This document shows, piece by piece, positions 1 through 8,672 of a stretch of 64,000 bases of DNA. Origin of the DNA: an uncultured Lachnospira sp. (GTDB lineage Bacteria; Bacillota; Clostridia; Lachnospirales; Lachnospiraceae). Made by a program: the position numbers and the translations under genes. How positions within the stretch are numbered: the first letter of the stretch is position 1; the number at the start of each line of letters is the position of its first letter. The stretch spans positions 62,001-126,000 of the forward strand of contig CAJUKN010000006.1 in NCBI GenBank assembly GCA_910587485.1, read 5' to 3'. The notes below the pieces were generated by a model, which had not been told where the DNA came from, searched no databases, and saw only the letters and a list, made by a program, of their open reading frames with translations.

Positions 1-31
1 AAGAAATGATAATAGAATAGGAAGAAATGTT

Positions 32-1060
32 ATGTCAAAGAAAATTAGCATAATCATACCTTGTTATAATGTAGTTCAGTGGCTGCCACAATGTTTTTTA
101 TCCTTAGCAAAACAAACAATAGGTATTGAATATTTAGAGCTTATATTTGTCAATGATGCTTCTACAGATAATGGACAAACATGGAATATGTTGCAACAGA
201 TAGAGAGAGCATATCCAGAATCGGTCATTATTATTGATTTATCAGAGAATAAACGGCAAGGTGGGGCAAGAAATGAAGGGCTAAAGTATGCATCTGGTGA
301 ATATATAGCGTTTGTCGATGCAGATGATTGGATTGACATTTCAATGTGTGAAAAAACATATAATCAAGCAAAAAAATATAATGCGGATATATTGCAATTT
401 AACTATTTTTATTGTTATAATAATGAAGTAAAAGTATTTTGCAAAAAGCCAGTACAAGATGAGGTTATAAAAATAAACAATGATTCAGAGCGTAAAACTA
501 TGCTTATTGAGGAAAAAGTGGATTATGGGTGTTGGAATAAGCTATATAAAACCTCTCTTGTTAGAGAAGCAGGTGTTTTATTTGCAGAACATGTAATTTA
601 TGAGGAACCATTGTTTGTATATCCATTGCTATTTAAAGCGCAAAGAATAGTGACAATGGCAGATGCATTTTATATGTATCGTCAAAATATTAGCGGTACA
701 ATGAGAAAAGATATGAAAGATGAAAATACAGTAAAACAACATGCCAAAGTACAATTATTAACTTGGGAATTTGTAAAAAGACAAGATTATTTTCAGCGAT
801 TTTATGAAGAGATTAAATTATATTTTCTCCATACATATTTTTATGAGACATTATATTTTTTAAAGTGCAGAGAACAGCATATAAGCTTTGAATTATATAA
901 AGAATTATTTGATGTTGTAAAGAGTGAAGTTATTGATTATGATAAATCTATATATGAATATTTAATACCCAAACAGATGAAATTATATAAACTTTCTAGG
1001 TCAGGTATGACAGAGCGTTTATTAGAAAAATATATTGAACAAGAAATGACAATAAAATAA
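32..1060 (+). CDS. GT2-family glycosyltransferase
   Basis: A 342-residue cytosolic GT-A fold glycosyltransferase that should move a sugar from a nucleotide sugar to a growing glycan. The N-terminus has the GT2 start (ISIIIPCYN, residues 5-13), a FVNDASTD nucleotide-binding stretch near 39-46, and the metal-binding FVDADDW at 94-100. The C-terminal 150 residues are helical and typical of capsule and teichoic-type GT2 enzymes. An AGGAAG ribosome site precedes the ATG. It is the first gene in the window and probably continues a glycan cluster lying to the left. Donor and acceptor cannot be told from sequence. Confidence 0.9.
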   Translation: MSKKISIIIPCYNVVQWLPQCFLSLAKQTIGIEYLELIFVNDASTDNGQTWNMLQQIERAYPESVIIIDLSENKRQGGARNEGLKYASGEYIAFVDADDWIDISMCEKTYNQAKKYNADILQFNYFYCYNNEVKVFCKKPVQDEVIKINNDSERKTMLIEEKVDYGCWNKLYKTSLVREAGVLFAEHVIYEEPLFVYPLLFKAQRIVTMADAFYMYRQNISGTMRKDMKDENTVKQHAKVQLLTWEFVKRQDYFQRFYEEIKLYFLHTYFYETLYFLKCREQHISFELYKELFDVVKSEVIDYDKSIYEYLIPKQMKLYKLSRSGMTERLLEKYIEQEMTIK

Positions 1061-1062
1061 TG

Positions 1063-1125
1063 AATTTTAATAAAAAATGAATCTTTATAAGAAAATTAAT
1101 TTTAATAAAAATGAATCTTTAAAAG
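1063..1125. repeat. Imperfect tandem duplication of ~28 bp
   Basis: Two nearly identical AT-rich units (1063-1091 and 1098-1125), each reading AATTTTAATAAA then ATGAATCTTT, are separated by 6 bases. They lie between the GT2 gene and the LicD gene. No hairpin is evident. They probably arose by replication slippage. Confidence 0.6.
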
Positions 1126-1240
1126 AGTAAACGTTAAAAGATAAATTTCTAAAAATATATTTTTTATAACAATATGTCAATGTGATATATATATTGTATT
1201 TTTTAAATAAATTTGGGAATATTTAGAAAGGGTTTGTGTA

Positions 1241-2158
1241 GTGATGGAGATATCAGAGGAATTTTTAAAGGGCGAGATACGAGAAGGTTTTTATGTAGAA
1301 ACAATGATGAAAAAAGTATGGGCAGCTCAATTGGAAGTATTAGGTGTTGTAGACCGCTTGTGTAAAAAGCATAATATACAATATTTTGCAGATTGGGGGA
1401 CATTGCTTGGTGCAGTTCGACATAAAGGGTTTATTCCTTGGGATGATGATATGGATATAACAATGAAAAGAAAGGATTATATACGTTTTTGTCAAATTGC
1501 TAAAAAAGAGTTAGAAGGGGAATATGAAATTGTTAATTTACATTCAGATGATGGCTGGAATCATATGCTTAGCAGGATTATTAATGGACGAAGCGTAAAT
1601 TATGACCCAGACCATTTAAAGAAGTTTCATGGTTGTCCTTATGTGATAGGATTGGATATATTTCCTTTAGATTATGTTGCACCAACAAAAGAAGAAGATG
1701 AGCTTCAATGCGAGATGATACGAATAGCAGGTATCACTGCTGGCAACTTAAATAGTATGGAAGATGCAACACAAGAAGAAAAAAGAAATATGACAAAAGA
1801 AATATTAGATATGTGCAATATACCTATAAGAGATGATATTCCTTATGATAGACAGTTATTTAAAGTTAGTGAGCGATTGTGTATGATGTATACAGAAGAG
1901 GAGGCAACTCATATTGCACTTATGCCAGACCATGCAGGAGCAAGACCAGAAGACGTCTATCCAAAAGAATATTATGACAGTGCAATTTATGTTCCTTTTG
2001 AATATACAGAAATACCAATACCTGTAGGCTATGAAAAAATTTTGATACAAAAATATGGAGAAAATTATATGACTCCAATTATGGGAGGAGGTTCCCATGA
2101 ATATCCATTTTACAGAAAACAGCTTCAAGTAGTGTTAGAGGAGTTAAAATTGACATGA
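1241..2158 (+). CDS. LicD-family phosphotransferase
   Basis: A 305-residue LicD/FKTN-type nucleotidyltransferase-fold protein. Characterised LicD enzymes move phosphocholine from CDP-choline onto teichoic acid or LPS sugars; relatives act on phosphoglycerol or other CDP-linked groups. The signature is DWGTLLGAVRHKGFIPWDDD at residues 51-70, with D72 completing the acidic metal site. Start may be GTG 1241 or the adjacent ATG 1244, with AGAAAGGG just upstream. The stop codon overlaps the next gene (ATGA), so the two are translationally coupled. That partner begins with a cytidylyltransferase domain, which fits a CDP-linked donor. No choline kinase (LicA) is nearby, so choline itself is not established. 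Close paralogue of the LicD at 11417. Confidence 0.88.
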   Translation: MMEISEEFLKGEIREGFYVETMMKKVWAAQLEVLGVVDRLCKKHNIQYFADWGTLLGAVRHKGFIPWDDDMDITMKRKDYIRFCQIAKKELEGEYEIVNLHSDDGWNHMLSRIINGRSVNYDPDHLKKFHGCPYVIGLDIFPLDYVAPTKEEDELQCEMIRIAGITAGNLNSMEDATQEEKRNMTKEILDMCNIPIRDDIPYDRQLFKVSERLCMMYTEEEATHIALMPDHAGARPEDVYPKEYYDSAIYVPFEYTEIPIPVGYEKILIQKYGENYMTPIMGGGSHEYPFYRKQLQVVLEELKLT

Positions 2159-3498
2159 AAAAAGTAATAACATATGGAACATATGACTTATTTCATCAAG
2201 GGCATTACAATCTGTTAAAGAGAGCAAAACAGCTTGGAGACTATTTAATAGTAGGCGTTACAACAGAACATTTTGATGAATCCAGAGGAAAGGTTAATGT
2301 TATTGACCCTATTATGGATAGAATTGAAAATGTAAAAAAAACTGGTTTTGCTGATATGATTATCGTAGAAGACCATGATGGACAAAAAATAGAAGATATA
2401 CAAAAATATGGCGTTGATATATTTACGCTTGGCTCTGATTGGGAAGGCGCTTTTGATTATCTAAAAGCTTATTGTGATGTTGTTTATTTAGATAGAACCC
2501 CAAATGTATCATCAACGATGCTGCGCTCAAACAAATTTGATATTGTTCGAGTTGGTATAGTGGGGACAGGCAGAATTGCACCCCGATTTATAGCAGAATC
2601 AAAGTATGTCAGTGGACTTTCTATTGAATGTGCTTATAATCCAGATAAAAAAAGTGCAGAAAAGTTCCAAAAAAAACATGAGATAAAAGTGTTTACAGAT
2701 GATTATAATGAATTTCTTAAATATGTGGATGCAGTATATATTGCATCTCCAAATGAAACACATTATATGTATGCTAAAAAGGCAATTTATAATAAAAAAC
2801 ATGTACTGAGTGAAAAGCCATTAGCATTTACTAAAATTGAGAGTGTTGAGCTTTATGAGCAAGCAAGCAAAAAAGGCGTAGTGCTTATGGAGGCAATTAA
2901 AGCTGCGTATTGTCCAGGTTTTCAGCAGCTTATCAATGTCGCTAAAAGTGGAAAGATTGGCGAAATTTGCGATATTGAAGCTTGCTTTACAAGATTGGCA
3001 GACCCAGATTCAAGAGAGATGACCGATAAAATGTATGGCGGAGCATTTCTTGAATTTGGACCAAGTACCTTACTTCCTGTTATTAAATTATTGGGTACAG
3101 ATTATATTGATATGTGTATAGATAGCATTACAGATGAGAAAGGACTGGATATCTATACAAAAGTTAATATAAAGTATCAGAGAAGTTTTGCTACAATAAA
3201 AACAGGTGTTGGTGTTAAAACAGAGGGGCAATTAGTTGTATCTGGAACAAAAGGATATATTGTTGCACCGTCACCATGGTGGCTTATGAGACAATTTGAT
3301 GTTCGATATGAAGATGCAAACAAAGTAGAGCATTATGAACCTACATTTCAGGGAGATGGTTTAAGGTATGAAATTGGTGATTTTATATCAAAAATAAATG
3401 GAACAGACAAAAAAGATTATAAGCTTACAGCGCAGGAGTCCATTGCCATGTCTGATTTTATAGAGAAATTTATGGCTAAAAGAAGAGATACGAAATAA
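2155..3498 (+). CDS. Cytidylyltransferase - Gfo/Idh/MocA oxidoreductase fusion
   Basis: A 447-residue two-domain protein. Residues 1-126 form a glycerol-3-phosphate or phosphocholine-type cytidylyltransferase, with HQGH at 14-17 and a NVSSTMLR tail motif near 117, which would make a CDP-alcohol. From about 131 a complete Gfo/Idh/MocA oxidoreductase follows: NAD-binding VGIVGTGRIA and the family EKP motif near 220. Cytidylyltransferases of this family usually stand alone at about 130 residues, so the fusion suggests that one polypeptide both reduces or oxidises a sugar or polyol and activates it with CTP. Overlaps the LicD gene by four bases. The oxidoreductase half is a clear paralogue of the N-terminal half of the next gene. 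Confidence 0.85.
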   Translation: MKKVITYGTYDLFHQGHYNLLKRAKQLGDYLIVGVTTEHFDESRGKVNVIDPIMDRIENVKKTGFADMIIVEDHDGQKIEDIQKYGVDIFTLGSDWEGAFDYLKAYCDVVYLDRTPNVSSTMLRSNKFDIVRVGIVGTGRIAPRFIAESKYVSGLSIECAYNPDKKSAEKFQKKHEIKVFTDDYNEFLKYVDAVYIASPNETHYMYAKKAIYNKKHVLSEKPLAFTKIESVELYEQASKKGVVLMEAIKAAYCPGFQQLINVAKSGKIGEICDIEACFTRLADPDSREMTDKMYGGAFLEFGPSTLLPVIKLLGTDYIDMCIDSITDEKGLDIYTKVNIKYQRSFATIKTGVGVKTEGQLVVSGTKGYIVAPSPWWLMRQFDVRYEDANKVEHYEPTFQGDGLRYEIGDFISKINGTDKKDYKLTAQESIAMSDFIEKFMAKRRDTK

Positions 3499-3558
3499 CT
3501 TTGTAATTATGAAAAAAGCAAGCCGTTTGTAGGCAGTTGGAAAGGCAAGGTGATTTGT

Positions 3559-5316
3559 ATGAGGTTAGGTATTATTGGAACAGGAAGAATCGCAAGCAGA
3601 TTTGTAGAAACAGCCATTGAAGGTCTTGATGTAGAAGTCGTTTGTGTATATAATCCACATGGAGAAAGTGCAGAAAAGTTTGGTCGAAGATATAAATTAG
3701 ATATCTATACAGACCAACTTGAAGATTTAATTGAAGTTGTTGATTGTGTATATATAGCAGCACCACATGAAACACATTATTATTATACAAAGCTTATGCT
3801 TGAAAATGGCAAGCATGTATTATGTGAGAAGCCGATGGCATTGTCAAAAGTTGAAGCAGTAGAATTGTATGAGTTGGCTTCAAGGAAAAATTTAGTGCTT
3901 ATGGAAGCTGTAAAAACGGCATATTGTCCAGGATTTAATGAGCTTATTAATATTGCAAAAAGCGGCAAAATAGGCAGGATTGTTGATGTTGAGGCAACCT
4001 TTACAAGATTGACGCCAACCAATACAAGAGAATATACAAATCCTATTTATAACGGCAGTTTTTTAGAGTTTGGGACATATGGCTTGCTGCCAATTTTAAA
4101 GTTATTGGGTACAGATTACACTAGTGTTTCTTTTAAATCATTAAGAAATATAGGCGGAGTTGACACATATACAAAAGCATTTATTGAATACAATAACGCT
4201 ATGGCAACTGTTAAGACTGGACTTGGTGCAAAATCGGAAGGACAGCTTGTTGTAACAGGAACAAATGGATACATTTTGGCAAAATCGCCTTGGTGGATGA
4301 CAAAAACATTTCAGGTACGATTTGAAGATGCTAATCGTATAGAAGAATATAATTATCCATATGAAGGAACAGGGCTTCAATATGAGTTGGCAATCTTTCT
4401 TGTTGCAATACTCGATAAAAACAATAATACAACACATCAATTACCTATGGTATCACCAAATGAGAGCGTAGCAGCGGCGCAGATAATAGATGAATTTTTG
4501 ACATTTAATACACCTTTATGGGAAACTGCTAACAGGGAGTGCAAGCAAAGAGAACAAGATATACCAATGCCGGATATATGGGCGCATAGGGGCTGTAGTA
4601 TGAGATATCCCGAGAATACATTAGAAGCTTTTGAGGCAGCAGCAAAAATATCTGGTATAACAGGTATAGAGCTTGATGTGCAGTTGACAAGTGATGGTGA
4701 AGTCGTTGTAATTCACGATGAGACAGTAGACAGAGTTACAAATAGTACTGGAAATGTAAAAGATTTTACCTTAGAGTCGTTAAAGGAACTTAAAATCGAT
4801 GCAGGAGACCAGCAATATACTACAATACCAACATTAAGAGAAGTTTTAGAATTGTTAAAGCCATACTGTGAAAAGAATGGATTGTTGATAAATATTGAAT
4901 TAAAAACGAGTGTGGTAAGATATGAAGGAATTGAACAAAAGACTTGTGATTTAGTAAAGTTGTATCATTTACAAAAATATATTGTATATTCTTCATTTTT
5001 ACCACAATCAGTAGATTTAATTAAAAAAATAGACCCAACAGCACAGACGGGAATGTTGGCAGAAACGCTCGATGATTGTATGCTTTATGCAAAGATAGTG
5101 CGTGCGGACGCGCTTCATCCTTATATTGGTTCGCTTGGATATGTGTTGCCAAAAGAGTTTTCTAAAATGCCTGTGCGTGTATGGAATGTAGAAGAACCAT
5201 TTTTTAATGATGGAAGAATACTAAAAGACACACATCTTGACCGATATAAATTATATGGTGCAACAGATATTATTACAAATGTTCCTGAAATGTATTTAGG
5301 AAATAAGATGGATTAA
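3559..5316 (+). CDS. Gfo/Idh/MocA oxidoreductase - glycerophosphodiester phosphodiesterase fusion
   Basis: About 585 residues. Residues 1-330 are a Gfo/Idh/MocA dehydrogenase (LGIIGTGRIASRF at the start; CEKPMA near 93-98). From about 338 to the end is a GDPD TIM barrel with HRG, PENTLEAF, ELDVQLT and VIHD catalytic motifs; these normally hydrolyse glycerophosphodiesters to glycerol-3-phosphate and an alcohol. Start chosen at ATG 3559, 5 bases after AGGTGA, rather than GTG 3550. It follows the previous gene by 60 bases and ends in a good terminator, closing the LicD operon. No signal peptide, so it acts in the cytosol. It may recycle glycerol phosphate or trim a CDP-activated intermediate; the exact substrate is unknown. 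Confidence 0.87.
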   Translation: MRLGIIGTGRIASRFVETAIEGLDVEVVCVYNPHGESAEKFGRRYKLDIYTDQLEDLIEVVDCVYIAAPHETHYYYTKLMLENGKHVLCEKPMALSKVEAVELYELASRKNLVLMEAVKTAYCPGFNELINIAKSGKIGRIVDVEATFTRLTPTNTREYTNPIYNGSFLEFGTYGLLPILKLLGTDYTSVSFKSLRNIGGVDTYTKAFIEYNNAMATVKTGLGAKSEGQLVVTGTNGYILAKSPWWMTKTFQVRFEDANRIEEYNYPYEGTGLQYELAIFLVAILDKNNNTTHQLPMVSPNESVAAAQIIDEFLTFNTPLWETANRECKQREQDIPMPDIWAHRGCSMRYPENTLEAFEAAAKISGITGIELDVQLTSDGEVVVIHDETVDRVTNSTGNVKDFTLESLKELKIDAGDQQYTTIPTLREVLELLKPYCEKNGLLINIELKTSVVRYEGIEQKTCDLVKLYHLQKYIVYSSFLPQSVDLIKKIDPTAQTGMLAETLDDCMLYAKIVRADALHPYIGSLGYVLPKEFSKMPVRVWNVEEPFFNDGRILKDTHLDRYKLYGATDIITNVPEMYLGNKMD

Positions 5317-5321
5317 AAAAA

Positions 5322-5375
5322 GACTGTCGTATGAAGCAAAAGGATTTGTATAATGCTTCGTGCGGCAGTTTTTTT
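5322..5375 (+). terminator. Rho-independent terminator of the LicD operon
   Basis: A 16-bp stem (5323-5338 with 5354-5369, including G-U pairs) is followed by seven T. It sits directly after the oxidoreductase-GDPD gene. Confidence 0.9.
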
Positions 5376-5539
5376 GATTCCACAATTATATAAATAAAAT
5401 TTTCTTTAAAAATTTGTAAAAAGTTTTAAAGTGTGCTGATTTTAAGTAGTTTAAATGTGTAAAATTAAGTATAATAGATATATTCTATTTAGATGTAAGG
5501 GGAGTAATCTTTATAGAAGACGACAGAAGGAGTTATTAT

Positions 5540-5606
5540 ACAGTATTTATTTTGTGCCTGCGCGCTGTTGGCAGAAATACTGTCAAAAACAGCGCAGAAA
5601 GGGAGA
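5540..5606 (+). promoter_or_regulatory. Possible H-type pseudoknot in 5' leader, ending at the ribosome site
   Basis: Two perfect, interleaved inverted repeats: ACAGTATTT (5540-5548) pairs with AAATACTGT (5575-5583), and GCGCTGTT (5562-5569) with AACAGCGC (5588-5595). The second pair starts inside the loop of the first and ends outside it, so the two helices either form a pseudoknot or exclude each other. The Shine-Dalgarno AGAAAGGGAG follows at once (about 5596-5605). This is the expected geometry for translational control. I recognise no known riboswitch class. A TATAAT box lies upstream near 5470, without a convincing -35. Confidence 0.5.
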
Positions 5607-5611
5607 GTGTT

Positions 5612-8536
5612 ATGAGACGTAAAAGGTTATTTGGCTCTTTTGCGGCGGTGGGGCTTTCGGCAGTATTGATTTGTACAAGCAGTACATTTCATTCTGTGAT
5701 TGTAAATGCCCAAAGCGGAGAGTCAGCAAAAAGGAGCGAGAGTAGAGCTGTGTTATCTTCCATTGAATATCAAGGAACGACCATTCAGCTATCGGAACAT
5801 TCATTGTATGTCGATGCAGGATTAAGTGCAGATGAGCTTGGCAGCTTTGCATTTAGAACGTTGCAGGATGCAGTGGCAGCAGCAACGCCGGGAACAAAGG
5901 AAAATCCAACGGTTATTTATTTGGCGCCAGATGTATATTGGACAGATGATTATACAAAGCCAGAAGTTCGACCAAGTGATGATTTGATTGGTCTTACCAT
6001 ACCACAGCCTTATATTACATTAGCTGGTATGACAGGGAATCCAGAGGACGTTGTCATTGCATCAGACAGAGGACAAAATGCAGGTGCAAACGGCAACTTT
6101 AATACCATTGGCGTGGGTGACGGATTTCATGCAAAAGACATTACAATCGGCAATTATTGTAATGTGGATTTGGTATATAAAGCAGACCCATCAAAAAATC
6201 ATCCAAAAAGACAAGAGTCAATTACACAAGCACAAGCAGTAACAAAGGTTCCTGGTATAGAGGATATGGACGAATGGTTTTTTGAAAACTGTCATATTAT
6301 TTCAAGATTGAATTTGTTTTCAAGAGATGACAGACCAAAACGTTCTTTGTTAAAAGATTGTCATTTAGAGTGTACAGATGATTCTTTAGGAACAGGTTAT
6401 ATTACTATTTTTGAAAATTGTACGTTTGATTTATATTCCAACACACCTTGTGGTGGTGCTTCATTTTATATGCAGGCATATTTAGGGTGTGACTTTACAA
6501 CACATTTGTCTGACAATAAAACCATTACCCTATGTAAAAACACCAAACCATTTACGTTTATTGACTGTAACTTTAAGGGTGATATGCAGGGAATGGAATG
6601 GAAACAGAGCAATTTATCTGATGATTTAAGACAAATTGTTTATAATAATAAGTTAAATGGACAAGATTTAGTAATCAGTCCAAGCCGTCCAGAGCTTTCT
6701 GTTACACCAGATGAGCAGCAGCTTCAGGCATTTAAATATAATGGGGAATATAATATATATAACCTGCTTAACGGCGCAGGCTATGAAGAGTGGGACCCAT
6801 TAGGGCAAAAAGATAGTATGCCAGTGTCTACATGGAATATTCAGTTTGATTATCCGGGTATTACAAAGGATGTTTTGCCAGAATTAGAGGGCAATCAGAC
6901 CGATTCTCTTGTTGTAACACCAATTGTTTTAGGGGGTACGGATAAAAAGGTAGAGTGGTCTGTATCAGACGATACACTCCAAATTTCGCCACAGGAAGAC
7001 GGAACGGTTGTTGTATCAGCAAAAAATATGACATTAGAAACAAAGAAGAGCTGTTTGACAGCAACTGCATCAAACGGAATGCAGAAGGTATTGTATTTTA
7101 ATGTGACACCAGCGATTGTGGATGCACCAACTTTGACAGGTACACCCGTACTTTCTGAACCAAAAGATGGCGTGATAGAAGTATCTTATGTATTAAATGG
7201 CTTAACAGAAGGCGCAAAGGATATTAGTCAGGTAAACTGGTATAGAGCTTCACAGGCAGACGGAAGCGATAAGGTATTAGTTGCTCAGACAACGTATGTT
7301 CGTGATGATTCAGTGCCATATACAGCTTACGCATTAAGAAATGATGATGTTGGCAAATATATATTCTGTGAAGTTGTGCCAAAGGCATCCAATTCTAAAG
7401 CAGGCAGTTCAATGTTTAGTGCTGCATCAGTACAGATTGAAAAGGCGGCGGTTTCAAAAGATTCCGATAGCTCATATAATGTGGATTTAGAGCATTTAGC
7501 TTACATTCCAGCAGTAAATGATACACAAGAAAATAATTATGAGTGGACAAATTCATTAGAAAGCGGCAACTGGTATGGTGGATTCTATCTTCCAGCAGAA
7601 TATAGAGAAGGCGGCATTTGGTCGGATAAGGCATACAAGCCAGCAGATGAAGCGCCATATACCTATGCGGCAGGTGCATCGGGTGCAGAGGGTACATATG
7701 GTTTGCAGACCACTACACAGGGAGCGCGTTTAGTTTATGTTGACACAAAAGAGCGTCAAAACATGAAAATGACGTTGGAGTTGTCACCGCACAAAACAGC
7801 CGCACAGGGCTTTGGTAGTGCAAAACAATTTATGGATATTTATTTTAAATATGATGCCATAACAATGACAGGTTATGGGTTAAGAATAGCCAGAGTACCA
7901 GAAATCAGTAATCCAGCTTTGGCAGATTATGCAGCAAAATCTTGTACTTTTACATTGATGGAATATAAAAATGGTATAGCAACTCCATTGACAGAAGGTG
8001 TTGTATCTACAGCATTTTTACCAGGCTGTACGGTTGTCATTGAAATGAAAGACAATGTGCTGACAGCAGATGTAACAACAGTTTCAGAGCAGGATTCTGC
8101 TTCACCAGCAGAACTTGTACATGAGGTACATTTAAAGCATACCTTTGAGGGTGATGCAAACCGTTACAGTGGTTTTGGTTTACAGCATACAGGTACAGCA
8201 GGTGCTGGCAAATCAGGAAATCGTACAACGATACATTCACTTAATGTAGAGTATACAGATGAAGTTGTGAATAATCCTGATGATGTAACTCCTCCAGAGA
8301 ATCCAGAAAATCCAGATAATCCAAACAATCCGGAAAATCCAGATTCTAATGACCAAAATCCAGATAATCCAAAGCCTGTTGTTCCAGATTCATCTCAAAA
8401 TTCAAATTCTAGTGTTCAGACAGGAGATACAAAGGGCTTATATGCAGTAATGTATGCAGTTTTAGCAGTGCTTAGTGCAGTAGTTTTAGCAGGTTATGTG
8501 GTAAAAAAAAGAAAACACGGCTTGAAATTAAAATAA
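5612..8536 (+). CDS. Secreted, wall-anchored pectinesterase-like beta-helix protein
   Basis: About 974 residues. A signal peptide (MRRKR then a hydrophobic stretch to about residue 33) leads into a region resembling pectin methylesterase or pectate lyase right-handed beta-helices (FRTLQDAVAAATPG, then VIYLAPDVY, PQPYITLAG, repeated FENC/KDCH turns). An Ig-like linker and a second, lectin-like domain follow (about 620-880). The C-terminus has an N-P-D/E-N-P repeat linker, a TGD sorting-type motif (VQTGD), a hydrophobic helix and a KKRKHG tail, as in sortase substrates. It probably binds or de-esterifies plant pectin at the cell surface. Start set at ATG 5612 behind AGAAAGGGAG; an earlier TTG at 5552 would disrupt the signal peptide. 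The catalytic Asp pair was not verified, so a non-catalytic role is possible. Confidence 0.75.
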   Translation: MRRKRLFGSFAAVGLSAVLICTSSTFHSVIVNAQSGESAKRSESRAVLSSIEYQGTTIQLSEHSLYVDAGLSADELGSFAFRTLQDAVAAATPGTKENPTVIYLAPDVYWTDDYTKPEVRPSDDLIGLTIPQPYITLAGMTGNPEDVVIASDRGQNAGANGNFNTIGVGDGFHAKDITIGNYCNVDLVYKADPSKNHPKRQESITQAQAVTKVPGIEDMDEWFFENCHIISRLNLFSRDDRPKRSLLKDCHLECTDDSLGTGYITIFENCTFDLYSNTPCGGASFYMQAYLGCDFTTHLSDNKTITLCKNTKPFTFIDCNFKGDMQGMEWKQSNLSDDLRQIVYNNKLNGQDLVISPSRPELSVTPDEQQLQAFKYNGEYNIYNLLNGAGYEEWDPLGQKDSMPVSTWNIQFDYPGITKDVLPELEGNQTDSLVVTPIVLGGTDKKVEWSVSDDTLQISPQEDGTVVVSAKNMTLETKKSCLTATASNGMQKVLYFNVTPAIVDAPTLTGTPVLSEPKDGVIEVSYVLNGLTEGAKDISQVNWYRASQADGSDKVLVAQTTYVRDDSVPYTAYALRNDDVGKYIFCEVVPKASNSKAGSSMFSAASVQIEKAAVSKDSDSSYNVDLEHLAYIPAVNDTQENNYEWTNSLESGNWYGGFYLPAEYREGGIWSDKAYKPADEAPYTYAAGASGAEGTYGLQTTTQGARLVYVDTKERQNMKMTLELSPHKTAAQGFGSAKQFMDIYFKYDAITMTGYGLRIARVPEISNPALADYAAKSCTFTLMEYKNGIATPLTEGVVSTAFLPGCTVVIEMKDNVLTADVTTVSEQDSASPAELVHEVHLKHTFEGDANRYSGFGLQHTGTAGAGKSGNRTTIHSLNVEYTDEVVNNPDDVTPPENPENPDNPNNPENPDSNDQNPDNPKPVVPDSSQNSNSSVQTGDTKGLYAVMYAVLAVLSAVVLAGYVVKKRKHGLKLK

Positions 8537-8574
8537 AAAAATATTAAATAGAGAAGCTGTTATATGAAATGAAC

Positions 8575-8632
8575 TGCTCCCTTCTAGGCAGACAAGTGAA
8601 ATAATAAAAACTTGTCCCTTAGAAGGGAGCAT
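8575..8632. repeat. Repeated intergenic hairpin, copy 1
   Basis: TGCTCCCTTCTA (8575) pairs with TAGAAGGGAGCA (ending 8632), with an inner GACAAG/CTTGTC helix. The same element, with the same outer and similar inner stems, recurs at 52811-52867. It lies between convergent genes (wall protein and sulfite reductase), so it may work as a bidirectional terminator. Two well-conserved copies 44 kb apart suggest a dispersed repeat family. Confidence 0.75.
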
Positions 8633-8672
8633 ATTTTATGTCTAAAAAGAAAGTATCAATTAAAGATAAGAG

